This document shows positions 1 through 12,025 of a DNA stretch of 64,000 nt, one piece after another; positions within the stretch are counted from its first letter, which is position 1, and every line of letters begins with the position of its first letter. Position numbers and translations under genes: made by a program. Origin of the DNA: Sequoia sempervirens (taxonomy: Eukaryota; Streptophyta; Pinopsida; Cupressales; Cupressaceae); the NCBI GenBank assembly GCA_007258455.2, contig VDFB02275540.1, positions 97,407 through 161,406 on the forward strand, written 5' to 3'. A model generated the notes under the pieces. The model ran no database searches. It saw only the letters and a program-made list of their open reading frames with translations, and had not been told where the DNA came from.

Positions 1-2
1 AT

Positions 3-1959
3 ATTGCTGAAGAAAAAATTGCACGTTGCCTCTATGCCAATGGTCTTCCATTCAACTTGGTGAGATCACCATATTGGAAGGACATGGTGTCAGCAATAAA
101 TAGTGCACCTCCTGATTTCACAAGTCCTGGGTATGAAAAGGTGCGTACCACCTTATTGCAAAAAGAGAAGAAATATGTAGAGGCCCAACTAAAACCAATT
201 AGAGATTCTTGGGTTGAAACAGGTGTATCTATTGTTTCCGATGGATGGAAAGATTGCAAAAACCGTCCATTGATTAATGTTATTGCAGTGTCCCCCAAGG
301 GGGCAATGTTTTTGAGGGCGGTTGACTGTGAAGGGGAAGTGAAAGATGCAGTGTTCATTTCCAGGATTCTCATTGACTCCATAGAGATGGTGGGTAGTGA
401 AAATGTTGTCCAAGTAGTTACGGACAATGCAAAAGTTTGCAGGGCTGCAGGTGCTTTGGTAGAGGCCAGATATGAGCACATCTTTTGGACACCGTGCACT
501 GTACACTCCCTCAATTTGGTGATGCAAGCAATTGGCACCCAAATAGAGTGGGTGAAAGAAATATACCAGGAGTCTGAGGAGATCCAGATGTTTGTGACAA
601 ACCACCATATGTCACAAGCAATTTTCAGAACTTTTTCAACATTGGAATTGTTGAAGGTAAATTTTAAAATTTAATTATTTAGTTTCATTTATCATTTATG
701 TCATGTTTTACATAATTGAATAAAATAATTTTTTGCATTATTTACATATTTTAAATGTGTTATTAACTTACTATTAACATGTTCTTAGGTTGCCGAGACC
801 CGGTTTGCATCTCACACAATTGTTCTGAGACGACTTGTGAAGGTGAAAGATGCATTGAGTCAAATGGTTATTAGCAACCAATGGAGTATATGGAAGCAAT
901 CAAATTCAGAGAGGGCCCAAAAAGTCAAGGCATTGATCTTGAATGACGATTGGTGGGATCGTGTGAATTATGTATTGGAATTCACCGAACCTATCATGTC
1001 TATGCTTCGGTTTGCTGATACAGATGAACCATGCTTGGGGGATGTCTATGATAGCATGGACACAATGTTGGAAAAAATAAAAATAGAAATACAAAAAAAA
1101 GAGAATGATCCTGAAGACACCTTGTACAAAAGGGTGGAAGCAATTGTTCTTCATCGTTGGAACAAGATGACAACTCCATTGCACCTCCTTGCATATGCCC
1201 TATCTCCGAGGTACTATACCACTGAAGTGCTTTCTATCCCAGGGAGAATACCGCCATATAGAGATGCTGAAGTTGCTAATGGGTATAAGACGGCATTTAG
1301 TAGAATGTTCAGTGATCCAGAAGTGCATGCAAGTGTCATGAGAGAATTTGGAATGTTTGTCACAGGAAAATCAAAAAATCATAATGCTTCTGTTGCTAGA
1401 GACCAATACAAAATGGATGGTCTTACATGGTGGTACCTCCATGGTCAAGATTATATGTACCTCCAACCTCTTGCAATCAAGATCCTCTCACAAGTAAGTT
1501 TTTTTTTTTTGCCACTTGTATTGTAAAATTTAACACTTAACATTCTTGAATTTATCTTGCATTTTTTTATTTTGTTGGTTTTCTCTCCGGTTTGCAAGCT
1601 CTTCTGCCGCTGAACGGAATTGGAGTACATACTCCTTTATCCACTCAGTGAAGCGTAACCGGTTGGCTGCAAAAAGAGCTGAAGACTTAGTGTATATTCA
1701 TTCCAATTTGCGTCTTCTGTCACGTAAGGATCCTCAATACAGGCAGGGGGCAGCGAGGCTTTGGGATGTAGCACCCGAGTCTACTGACTTGGATGCAACC
1801 ATTCAGGATCTTGCTAGAGCCACTATGGATGATGTGGGTGATATTGATGACATATCACATGGTGTTGGATCCGCTTTGGGTTCAAATGATGATGATTTTG
1901 AAGTTGAAACCACTCAAAATCCAAGTCATGATGATTCTGACAATCCTTTTGATGATTGA
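3..1959 (+). CDS. hAT-family transposase (DUF659 plus C-terminal dimerisation domain), 5' partial, three exons
   Basis: The frame is open from the left edge (reading AEEKIARCLYANGLPFN), so the N-terminal BED finger lies outside. Exon 1 runs to 656 and carries the DUF659-type core, including SDGWKD and the VTDNA and TPCTVHSLNL motifs of the hAT catalytic region. An intron at 657-788 (GT..AG, phase 0) leads to exon 2 (789-1493), which holds the insertion domain. Exon 3 carries the dimerisation signature (SSSAAERNWSTY, then KRNRLAAKRAEDLVYIH) and an acidic tail ending at TGA 1957-1959. The second intron has a good donor at 1494 (GTAAGT), but the only AG before the motif (1597-1598) joins out of frame. 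Exon 3 may therefore be shifted, or the copy is decayed there. Family assignment is firm; activity is doubtful. Confidence 0.85.
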
Positions 1960-2219
1960 TGAGCACATGAACAATGAACATTGAATCATGTTTCAATGTT
2001 TCATGAACTACATTTTGTAATTCAGTAATTTTATTTGAATATTTTTCAACTATCAATTGGCATTTAATATTTATCTTTGGCATTTGGCATTGATCAATCA
2101 TCAAGTATCATACTATGAAATCATTTAGTTTTACAATTCTCTATATTTCTCTTATTTTTTTGTATATATAATACATATATATAGATTTATAATATATTAA
2201 ATTACTAATATATATATAT

Positions 2220-2328
2220 ATATACACACGTACCCATACGTACCCAAACCCCTAAAAAAATTTTGCCCGTAACCACGTACCGGGTTCTCGTACCCAAACC
2301 CGTCCCCAAACCCGAACCGGTAACTTAG
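2220..2328 (+). repeat. GTACC-rich subterminal repeats of the hAT end
   Basis: About ten GTACC, CCCGT or ACCCAAACCC words occur in roughly 100 bp at the right end of the hAT copy. Repeated short motifs near the termini are where hAT transposases bind in characterised members such as Ac. The binding role here is inferred from that family knowledge. Confidence 0.5.
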
Positions 2329-2777
2329 TTTATAGTTCATTGACATCCTTGAAGCAAATATTTGTTAGTGAAGCATGGTTAGATTCAACATATTCAAACA
2401 AGGCTAATGGAGAAAGGACCACGTTGACAATTTTTGATGATGCTTATGTGAAGGGAGGTACAAATATCATCAAGATATCCTCAAATTTCAATTTGAATTC
2501 TTTGTATTCATTTTTCAAAAGCATTTACTTTTGTAACTTGAACTATAAATTTAATTTGTTTGTACTTTATAAGTGTTGGAGCCCTTGGTGAAGGTTTTGC
2601 ACTTTGTGGATGGGGAGAGAAACCCATTGGATACATTTATGAGGCCATGGAAAGGGCCAAAGAAGCCATCAAAAACTATTTGAAGGGGGATAGAAGTAGA
2701 TTTAATCACATTTGGGAGATCTTTGAGTGGAGGTAGAACAATCAACTCCACTAACTCATCCATGTAGTAGAGTACTA
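2329..2777 (+). pseudogene. older hAT transposase remnant, left segment
   Basis: Immediately right of the first hAT, a different hAT frame reads SSLTSLKQIFVSEAWLDS, then FDDAYVKGG. After a gap that looks like a degraded intron it reads VLEPLVKVLHFVDGERNP. A one-base loss near 2626 shifts the frame to YIYEAMERAKEAIKNYL, and two stops follow before the sequence breaks at 2777 with ..EYY. The order matches the middle of plant hAT transposases of the LKxxFTS..EAMDRAKEAI type. The same gene resumes at 10073 after an inserted LTR-type element. The left part of this older element should lie beyond the first hAT, outside the window. Confidence 0.75.
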
Positions 2778-4697
2778 TGTAATGTCCCCAATTTTATAAG
2801 TCAGTATTGTAGTTAAATAATTAATTTAATGTTGTCAAAAAAAGCTAAATTAAAAAGAGACAACTTAAATTAATTATTTAAGTGGAGCAAAAGTAACTTA
2901 AGTTAGAAAAAGTTAAATAAATTAAATAAGTTACTTTTGAATTTCAAAAACGAAATAAGTTAAAGGTGAAAGGGAAAAAAGAAAGAAGGCAAGAAGGCAG
3001 GAGGAGTTACGTAGTGGAAAGAATAAAAGATTTGAGGAGCTTTGTTGCAGTGAGGTCGGTTTTGGATTTTGGAGAGCAAGTTCTTTGCTGGCTGAACTGG
3101 GTTCAACACATCCTTTTGGAGGATGGAAACCCTCTAGAAGAAGATCAGCTTTGGTGGTGAGATTATCCACCTTGGCTGATAATTGACGAAATCACTTAGG
3201 TTTCGTAGTTGTGCTTTATCGATTTTAGTTTCAAAATTTGTTAAGACTTGTATCGAGACAAATTTCAGGCAACATAAGGAGTTTTAGAGGTTCAATAAAG
3301 TGAATTGTTATATTTTATTGAGCAATTGATGATATAGCCATACATCTCATAGTTTGGAAGGACTAATAGATATATTATATTGTTAGGTGGTAGGGGCAGT
3401 TTATATATTAAATTATTGTGAAGACATATCTGCCTCTTTCATAAATTTCAGTTCTTGGGAAAATCTTATGCAAAAAATTAGTGAAAGTGTAGGTACTACA
3501 TCTTATCGAGTTTATATCGGAAGCTACGAATCATTTTTTTATGGTGGTGTGATAAGTATGTCTCTTTGTAGCAACTGAATAGATGGATAGGTTATGTTTA
3601 AGAGAAATTTGGTTGTTCAAATTATTTCTAGATGTTGTGATTTTTAAAATGAAACAACGTCAATAACTTATGATATTATAAGCCGTGTTGTGTTAAAGAA
3701 GCTGTTTCTCATGGAAGTTGACAAATCATTATTTCAAGCGAAAATATGGAAGGCTTGAGGGAGGCAATATTATATTAATTGTCAAGAATTGAAGGTGGAT
3801 GTGTTCATATGTTGGGTATGAAAAGGAAATGGCTATAGGATTAGTGGTAGAAGTCATGTGGAGCTTTGTCCAGACTCAGTCGACAATCTATTGCAGCCAT
3901 TGCAACTTATGTGTAGCGATAATACCTATGATCTCCTATGAAAGAAGCACTAATTTAACAAGAGGAATGTCAACTCAGGTTAATTAAAGCGTCACTTTCT
4001 TCCAAGGCTTGAATTATAGAATTATAAAGCTTCAGGAAGAGTTGTCCAATTACCGCAATCACTGAATAAGTTTATGAAGGGAGTCTCATTATTAAAATCG
4101 GGATTTGTATATTTCATACAGCTGATAGTTTGAGTTTATCATCACAGCTAAGTTAATCGCTTCACTCTTTTAGAGTGGTCGGAAATATTTTTGGGAAAAA
4201 TTGTGGGAGTAACGTGGAGTATGTTTGAAGGGCGTCGGACAAGTCCAGATTTAATTTGGTATTCTTCAATGTCTGGAAAGAGTCGATGTGATGTCCCTGA
4301 ATTGGAGGTATCATGATTTAATTAAATTAATTGATTAAGTTGTCCAAAATTAATAATTTATCAAAAGGATAGCTTAATTGGTTATTTTAATTAAAAGTAT
4401 TAAATTAATTATTTATAAAGTTGTTCCAATAAATTAATATCAAAAGGATGACTTTATATTTAATTGATTTAATAAAGTGACTAAATAAAATAATAAATCA
4501 TAAAGTCACTTAAAGGAATAAAATAATATTATTTCTAGAAGCTTCTTGAAGTTGGATGAGAATTCTTTATAAGGAGCTCAATGCATGTCATTTTCATCAT
4601 GTCTTGAGTTCTATTTTCCATTCCCGCATGGTAAAAGCTGAGGCTTGCATTGCTCAAGGGTTTGAAGACTCTAGAGTACCAGGTTCGATTGTGAAAG

Positions 4698-6650
4698 TGA
4701 AATATGCTAACCAATTTTTTCGATGAAATAACACACATAACCAGCACTTAAGCAACTCGGTTAGCGTTCGCTCCAAAAGAAAACTGAACTTGAAATGAAC
4801 TCACACCAAGAATGCACACTCAACCCCAATGAGGGATAGGTGTTGTCATATGGCGGAGGAGCTAAATGAAAATACTTGAAGAAAACTACTCAACGTCAAG
4901 AATGTGCACTCAAGATCCCACTGAGGGCGAGGTGCTAACATATGACGGAGTGTTGAATTGAAAACTAGAAACTGATAGGCGGATAACCAGCCATGAAGAG
5001 CATTTCCACACTACCACCAAACAGTGGGTGGAAAAGATTACAATTAAAACAATTCATCCGCTGCGGCGGGCATCCAGAGAGCTGTGGGGATTCTCCACTA
5101 TGAAAGTGGGTACAAGAGAGTTACAAATCAGATTATCCACATTGGCGGTAAACCATCCAGGGGTAATTTAATGACAAAACAGTAAGTAATTGCAGAACTG
5201 GAAATGGTTGGATTAGTAATGCTTAATCTCAACCTTTACAAATTAAACTCTGCAGATTACAAATTACAATGATAGGAATGAACCTTAGAACAATAAGTAT
5301 GAACTTTTACAATCATATAACACTCCAAAACTGAAGTATAAGACCAAAAACTGAGAACTATAACAGTCTGATATAAAAACCAGAATTCTGGAAATTCAAA
5401 CCAGCAAACTGTGAATTCATTAAATGCTCATAACTTGGTCAAATTACCTCCAATTGACGTGAAATCAGTTGCAATGATCTCCTGGAAGATAGGCGCCCAT
5501 TCCATGATGAAGAAACAGCAGCAAATGATAAGTATTATTTTCTTAGCACAATTCCCAATGTTCCAGAATGGTACGGCCTTGAGCAAGGGCGATTTTGACA
5601 AGTAAAAATCATAAACTCAAAACTAAAATCTGAAACTCTCCAAAGATGGTCACCTTGGGTGTAGGAATGGATTGGAAAAGTACCCACAAGCAAATTAAAT
5701 TCACTCCAAAAGCTGTATGCAAAAACCACTTTCAGCTGTGACTGTATCAGCAACTTCAAAACTGGAAATTTCATCAAAATCTTCAACTATTGAGCTCAAT
5801 CTGCTAGTCTGATTTGAGAAGCAGCAAATGACCAACTAGGTGTTGTATTTCAAACACGAAATTGTTGGATTAAATGTTGTTGTCGACAGCATAACATTAG
5901 CATAAAAATATTGGATAATCAGCTCTTCAAACAGCAGCAATATATAAACTTTTGTTGGCAAATGAAGCAACAAGAACTCTTCAAATTCCAAGAAGTTGAA
6001 TCACTTCAACTTCCAAAAGGACGCCACCTTTTTGCCTTTTACTTTTTGAAATAATAAAATATCATTCAACTTCCCCTTTAGGCATCCATTTCATATTGCA
6101 ACAATAAAGCATTTATTAAATAATTAAATGCTCACTTGACCCCTTTATGTCCCCTTCTTTAAAACAACTTGAAGTCATCAAGCCTAGGCGTGGGGTACAA
6201 CTTCAAGACATGAAAAATTGACTAAGTCTGAAACTCAGTCAAAGGAGATAACCAAAAACAATGCCCAAGCTGCAACTGATGAATTGCTAAAAATAGCAAA
6301 CTGACAAATGCCAAACTGAACCAAGTTGATGATGATGTTTCTGCCAAAAATGAACTTACTAAAAATAGCAAATGCCAAAAATAGTAAGTTAACTTCAAAA
6401 CCACCAGAAAGCCAAACTGAACACCGAACTGCAAAGGATTGAATTGCTGCTAGATAGATACTGCCAAAAGATAGACTTGCTAAAAATAGCAAACTGCTAT
6501 AAATAGTAAGTCTGCACAACAACCTCTGAACGCCAATTGAACAGAATCTGAAAGAGGAAACCCTAGTTTTCTACTTCAGCTTAGCCTACGGATTTCCGGA
6601 AATAGGCTAAATCCAAAAGAAGAGTATATGGCCAAAATGGGGACATTACA
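4698..6650 (-). mobile_element. solo LTR, family A (minus orientation)
   Basis: Read on the minus strand, it begins TGTAATGTCCCCATTTTGGCC and ends in TTTCA. It matches along its length the LTRs of the full element at 13744-21698. Perfect 5-bp target duplications GAAAG flank it (4693-4697 and 6651-6655). No internal region is present, so it is a solo LTR left by LTR-LTR recombination. It carries several CTATTTTTAG-type palindromes between 6284 and 6510. Confidence 0.9.
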
Positions 6651-6655
6651 GAAAG

Positions 6656-8105
6656 ATCGACCCTAGCTGGAAGTGTTGAGAAATCCATCTAGGGTTTCTA
6701 CAGGTGCTTCATTGGAGAATTCTAATAGGTGCAATAGCTGATGTATTATTTCCCTTGATCAAATGCAATAGTTGGTTTATTATTGCATCACCATCATTTG
6801 CAGCAGCTGAGGTATTGTTGCAAATATTTCTGAGGGTTTGATTTTTGCAGCAGCTGATTTATTGTTGCAAACAAAGTTCATTGGTGGAGAAAGTTTGAAT
6901 TGATTATTGCCCAAAATTTAATGGTCTTTGGCCGGATTTTGGTGTAGCTAGAGATTCAGTATTTGGAGGACCATATTAGTCAACTTCATAAAACAATTTT
7001 CTGTAGGTTATTGGAATTCGATTTTGGAAGCATTGAAGAAATTGATTTATTGAGAAAATTCAAAATTTTGAAGAGAAAGATTGGGATGATTTCATGAGGA
7101 TATTAGTGCTTGCTTTTTATGACAGTTTGCTGCCTTTTCACAGTCATTAAGGGAGGTCGAGCTGCACATGCTATTCTCAGATTTTTGCTCATATATCATC
7201 ATTGAAGGGTCGATTCTTTGTGGGAATTGGATTGCCCCATTTGGAAAGCTTTGGCAATAATGTTAGGGTATATTTGGAGGAGTTTGCAAGCTGTTATAAT
7301 TTATTATTGAAGAATTTCCATGGCTGCCATCTGAAGGTTGAAACTCAGATTTTCATTCATTGTGCCTTCATCTTGCATTGATTCTACACTTGGGCTGGAG
7401 CGCTCAATTCCTATAGGCTAGGCGATGATGTTAGGAGAGATGTGAAGAGTTTGGAACCTGTTATTATTTTATCTTGAGGTCTGCACATCTAGAGCAGGGG
7501 TGGCTGCATCAAAGGGGTTCGACTCATCATTGTGAGGAGTCCATAATTGCTGATAAGGAGTTCGGAAGGATGCCATTCATCTGCAGTTCGTAGCAGCAAC
7601 TTATCCCAGGTTCCTTTCATCATATTTTCATGTCTATGCTTTGTAATATCTGAGTACAAGTCTGAAAACTATTTGCAGCCTATAAGGCAATTGTATGAGC
7701 ATATTTGTAATGAAAAAGCAATCACTGTCTTGAGCTGATTGTAATCAGTCTATTTACATCAGCATATCAGATTTGAATAAAGAAGATTGAAGTGCAAGGT
7801 TGCATGCCAAATGTTTGTTAAAATGTCAATACTCATTTGCATAGAGTTTTAGGGAGTTAGTGGCTCTTGCCTTTCATATTATTGCATTATTTGAAGTTGA
7901 CAATCAATTAGCATTCAAAAGAATATCATAACACTTTGCAAGATAACTGTTTGACTTAATTCCCAAGCATTTAAAACTGAAAATTAGGCAGCTTTGGCAA
8001 GGGCCATTACAGTCGATTGCTTGGTAATGAGGAATTCTGAATGGGGAATACGAATGAGACGATTGGTAATAAAGACTAGCTGATCCCAACTTTAATTTCA
8101 AAGGT
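6656..8105. other. noncoding part of the 7.3-kb insertion
   Basis: AT-rich sequence with repeated words such as GCAGCAGCTGA.TTATTGTTGCAA near 6730-6870. No coding signature is recognised in any frame; the only sizeable frame (63 codons from 7547) has no recognisable motif. Confidence 0.5.
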
Positions 8106-8113
8106 CCCTGAAC

Positions 8114-9169
8114 CTATGCTCGACGGGGACGCGTCCCCTGTGTTTTTATGCCGTTTCCCGTACTGGGTACGAAACGGGGACGCGGGGACGGCTAGGAAAC
8201 GTCCCCTGGCCGTCCCCTTTTTCCCTCCAAGTACCCGGTACTTCCAGGAGACTTTTGGCAAAACGCAGGGGACGTAGGGTACTTCTAAAAGTACCCGAAA
8301 CTTCCTAGCTATCCCTCATCCGTACCGGGTACTTCCAGAAGTACCCTATGGCCCAGCAGCAAAAAAAACACATTTTTATAAAAAATTAAAGTTTTTAAAA
8401 ATGAAAAAAAGGCATGGGCGGGCCCACAAGGGACGCCCCATGCCACTTAACCTAATTTATGCCTTATATATGCCCTAAAATGAGAAAAAGCAACTCATTT
8501 TTACATTCGGCTTGTGAAGTGAAGGAGAGCAAAAGAAGAGTAGCTGAGTGAAGGATCACCAAACTAGTCAGTATCGTCAGACTCCAGCCTTACGTTGGGA
8601 TGTTAGTCCCAAAGATGCTATGCAGATTGAGGAGAATGCACATGAGGGATTGGTTGGGGTTCCATTGGTTGAGGCAGATCCTTCCATTGACATGGACACT
8701 GACACTAACTTAGACTCGAGCTCTAATGGTGAGGGTGATGCTGATTTAGACCTACCTTATGCTGATTAGGGACCTTGGACAGCGATATATTTTCTTAGTT
8801 TTATGTTTAGCATGTCATTTCATAGTTGAGACTTGGAGCCTTTGGGCATTTTGGTTATAATTATTAGACTTTTATATGATATGTGTGCACATTGATAATG
8901 AAAAGCATTTGAATTTTGTTAATTTGTTTGTCGATTCTCATGTGAAATCTCAATTCAAGTCTAATGATATGTATTAAGCTTATACAAATGTCTAGAATGA
9001 ATGCTTTATCAATGTTATGCTATGAACATTTGAAATTTCTATATATTTTAAAAAATTCCCTATTTTTTTATCAGCCGTCCCCTAAAAAATGACCCAAAAG
9101 TACCCCCGTACCGGAAACTCGTCTCGCTGTACCGGGCACTCCCCGTCCTCGAAACCCCGTGGAGCATAG
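8114..9169 (+). mobile_element. non-autonomous hAT deletion derivative with intact ends
   Basis: The terminal inverted repeats are CTATGCTCGACGGGG on the left and, on the reverse strand, CTATGCTCCACGGGG on the right. The perfect 8-bp target duplication CCCTGAAC flanks it (8106-8113 and 9170-9177), the length diagnostic of hAT. Both subterminal zones are rich in GTACC and GTCCCC words. The middle keeps only a short C-terminal coding remnant, so transposition would need a transposase supplied in trans. Confidence 0.92.
8548..8769 (+). pseudogene. C-terminal tail of a hAT transposase retained in the deletion derivative
   Basis: The frame reads YRQTPALRWDVSPKDA followed by an acidic tail ending DADLDLPYAD. 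This aligns in order with the tail of the transposase ending at 1959 (YRQGAARLWDVAPEST, then an acidic stretch). The catalytic core and dimerisation motif are missing, which suggests internal deletion fused the 5' terminus to the last exon. It is not expected to be functional. Confidence 0.65.
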
Positions 9170-9177
9170 CCCTGAAC

Positions 9178-10072
9178 CTTTAGTAACCGTTGCTTAAATA
9201 AAGAGTCGGGTGTTGAATCGGGAGTTGATTAAGAATATATCAGCTAATATTATTCGGTGTGCTATGAAATAAGGAGATGCATTGAGTTGAACATCTAAAT
9301 TTTGGTGCTAATTTTTGCTAATTTCCAGTCGCTTGAGCTTCCAGTGGTAACCTTAAATTCAACCTACAATTCGGACGGCTAGAAACATAATTTGTAGAAG
9401 TTTTTGACTAAGCCTGTATATTTTGGTAACGAAAGCCTGAAGACCACCTTTGGTAATATGCTTGGTTTTGTGCATATAAATTGGGTCTCGATAGAGAAAG
9501 TCTGCATGGAGTTCAATGTGTAGCTGTGACTATAGCAGTAATACCATGGATTTCTGAAGCTGCTCTGCCAGTCACTGTGTTCTTCTGAGCACTGGATTCC
9601 TTAGGATAGATAAAGAGTTCATGTTAAGAAATAGTCCTTTCCAGTATTGGCAATATCAGAATATGTTCCAAATCTTTAATTGTTGGGAGCTCAATAGAGA
9701 GATTGATTTATTCTAGAACTGTTAGCTGGAGTATAGCTGTAGTAATTTAAGGTCAGGAATATATATTCCTCTATTTTACCTTGTTTCTTATCCTGGGATG
9801 TAATGTTTGAGTCAAATGACATATCTGTGCTGGTAATATGGACGTTTATAGTTTTTTGTATATGCATTTGTGAAACTCTTTAAATTGAATTTGTTGTGAG
9901 AGACAATTGTCAAATATTGAACTCAAACTGGAAATCCAATTCATATCAGTAAAGAGTTAAGTGTTTGAAAAAATGCTTGTCAATACACCTAGAAAGAACA
10001 GTTGGTAATTTGGAAAAAAAATTGGGCTTCAAAGTTGGTTGAGATAGGCACAAAACAGGGTAGGCTATTATA
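9178..10072. other. noncoding right part of the 7.3-kb insertion
   Basis: No recognisable gene, terminus or repeat apart from the right boundary of the insertion at 10072. Confidence 0.5.
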
Positions 10073-10805
10073 TACTATCTCACACCCAAGTTTTTCTTCT
10101 TTGATAGATTCAAAGATGTTAATGGGGAGGTTATGGAGGGCCTCTTAGGAGGTGTTGAGAAGATGACACTCAAGATTGAGTTGAGAGACATTATTTTAGA
10201 CTTGCAAAAATACAGGCAAGCTAGGGGAGTCTCTTTTCTTCATCACTAGATATCTGAGGGAGATTCATAGAGACATTAGGTAACAAAATTTGGAGTCTTT
10301 ACTTATATCTTACAAGTCACAAATTACATTATTATTAAAATATTTCTTGCTTACAAACTATTGAATATTTTTTTTGTATGTTTTGGTGCTAAGATTGAGG
10401 TGGAAACTCCCTAAATCTTTAAAGGCTAGCATTTAAAATTTGTCTCAACCTTGTAGCGCTTTTGGTTGTGAGTGCAATTGAAGTTTTTTTGATGGAATTT
10501 AGATGAAGAAGCACAATAGGTCTACTCAACAATGCCTCAATGACCTAGTTTTTGTGCAACACAACCTTTGTCTTCACACAAGAAATTTGGAGGATAAATC
10601 ATAGGAGCTTATTGATTTGGATGAGATTGATCCTTGTAGTGATTGTTCATTGTACTACATAGGATGATAATTCCCCTTTGTTTAAAGAGGATGAGATTGC
10701 TGATTTTGAGAGGTAGGCTATGGAGGATGTAAACTTAGGAGAGATTGGATTGGATGACATAAATGTAGATGATGGCCAACATGAGATAAAAGGAGTCCTT
10801 GCCAT
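10073..10805 (+). pseudogene. older hAT transposase remnant, right segment
   Basis: The frame resumes as YYLTPKFFFFDRFKDVNGEV, then reads KMTLKIELRDIILDLQKYR and breaks with stops. Near 10440-10600 the dimerisation block is recognisable despite stops and shifts: an SxxGCExNWSFF-like stretch, then QQCLNDLVFVQHNLCLHTRN and DLDEIDPCSD. A tail related to EDEIADFE..AMEDVNLGE follows. The order continues directly from the segment that stopped at 2777. Many in-frame stops make it a pseudogene. Confidence 0.75.
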
Positions 10806-10955
10806 CTAGTAGCAAGGTGGAGCCACAAGTGCAACCTCTAAGGTAGAGCAAGGAGCTGCAATCATGTGCAATGACTAGACCGTCTCCCCCCTTTTTCACT
10901 AGAACAGGCAAGAGAAAATTGTAAAATATTTTAATTTGTAACTTGCCCAAGTATG

Positions 10956-12025
10956 TGATGAGCACACACTTATACTCAGAGGGGGCGTGAATCAGTAGAA
11001 GACAAAACTTTTACTTATTTAAAAACAACCACCACAAACATAGCAATCACACAAGATCTACCAACTAGAGACACAAGATTTACGTGGAAACCCTTTAGGG
11101 AGAAAACCATGGAGAAAGATTGCTTGGATCTACTATCCAAATCCAGCTAACAATAAAATTCTCTTTTAGAAATCTTCATAGGCACCAACCCATTGGAGAC
11201 ACCAATACCCTCCACTGAGCACTAGCTTAACAAGAGATATCAATCTCTTCCATTGGGAGGCACCAACCTCCAAATGTACAAAAAAATTTCTTTTTGAATA
11301 TAGCTTCTTCAAAGCATGATTATCATGTGAATCTACTTCATAAAATCTCCTCAAGAGTTTGCTATAAATCTTCTGTAAATCACCTTGAAAGGTCTGCTAG
11401 AAATCTTCCATAAATCACTTGGAAAGGTTTGCTACGACTCTTGCTGTAAATCACCTTGAAAGGTCTGCTACAACTCTAATAAATCAATATCAATATCTGC
11501 TATAAGTCTGCTTTAAATATGCTCATAAGTCTGCTTTAGATCTGATCATAAGTCTTCTTTAGATTTCCTTTTTAGTCTGCTTTGAATAGGAAAGATATTT
11601 CATTAATTGGTTGAGTTATTCTTCCCCACACATCTTCTTTTATACCACAAAAGTGCACCTCTTCACCTAAGAGGGGCGACCCATCAAGAGGGGTCGGCCT
11701 TGTGTGCATAAAAAATAATTTTATTTTATTTAAAAATCTTCACATTGGACAACCATGCTAGGTAGGTAGGCCTCATTTGAACACAATAAAACTAATTTTT
11801 AATTCCCCCAAAAGGGGTGGTCTACCATGCTTGGTTGGCCAGCCCAAAAAGGCTCTCAAAAAATAATAATTTTATTTTTACTTGCATAAGATGTTAGTGC
11901 CAAAATCCGTGAGTGGCGATTAGTGATGTAGGCACCAAAAAATAGCATATAAATCATGGCAAATATATCGTCTTGATCCTCCTCTCATTTCATCTTTGAC
12001 ATCAACGACAATAATATTTCCAACA
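10956..12025 (+). mobile_element. solo LTR, family G (copy 1)
   Basis: It begins TGATGAGCACAC and ends TTTCCAACA. Flanking 5-mers are GTATG and ATATG (4 of 5 match). A related copy with the same beginning, the internal GATTTACGTGGAAACCC and the same end lies at 24282-25485. No coding sequence is present. It sits in the 3' untranslated part of the older hAT. Confidence 0.7.

Larger units (their letters stand above)
1..2328 (+). mobile_element. hAT transposon, truncated by left window edge
   Basis: This is the right-hand part of a hAT DNA transposon. It contains a transposase gene (to 1959), an AT-rich 3' region with a TA run near 2160-2225, and a terminal stretch dense in GTACC/CCCGT motifs (2226-2328). 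The right end is placed at about 2328 (ending CTTAG) because the sequence immediately after it resumes an older hAT coding frame. The terminal region resembles the GTACC/GTCCCC-rich ends of the small hAT at 8114-9169, so the two probably belong to related families. The left terminus and target duplication are outside the window. Confidence 0.75.
2778..10072 (+). mobile_element. 7.3-kb LTR-type insertion splitting the older hAT, with two nested elements
   Basis: The insertion starts TGTAATGTCCCC and is flanked by the 5-bp duplication TACTA (2773-2777 and 10073-10077). Removing it rejoins the hAT reading frame, which is strong evidence for the boundaries. The right terminus reads TATA instead of the expected CA, probably through decay. 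A second start-like TGTGATGTCCC occurs at 4287. No gag-pol was seen. Subtracting the nested solo LTR (4698-6650) and small hAT (8114-9169) leaves about 4.3 kb of noncoding AT-rich sequence, including a candidate AATAAA at 7777. I could not tell whether this is one very long solo LTR or a decayed element with two LTRs. Confidence 0.65.

Noticed and set aside
4615..4697. tRNA-like or SINE-like stretch with GGTTCGATT near an LTR boundary
   Set aside because: The B-box resemblance is partial, no convincing A box or cloverleaf can be formed, and there is no poly-A or second copy.
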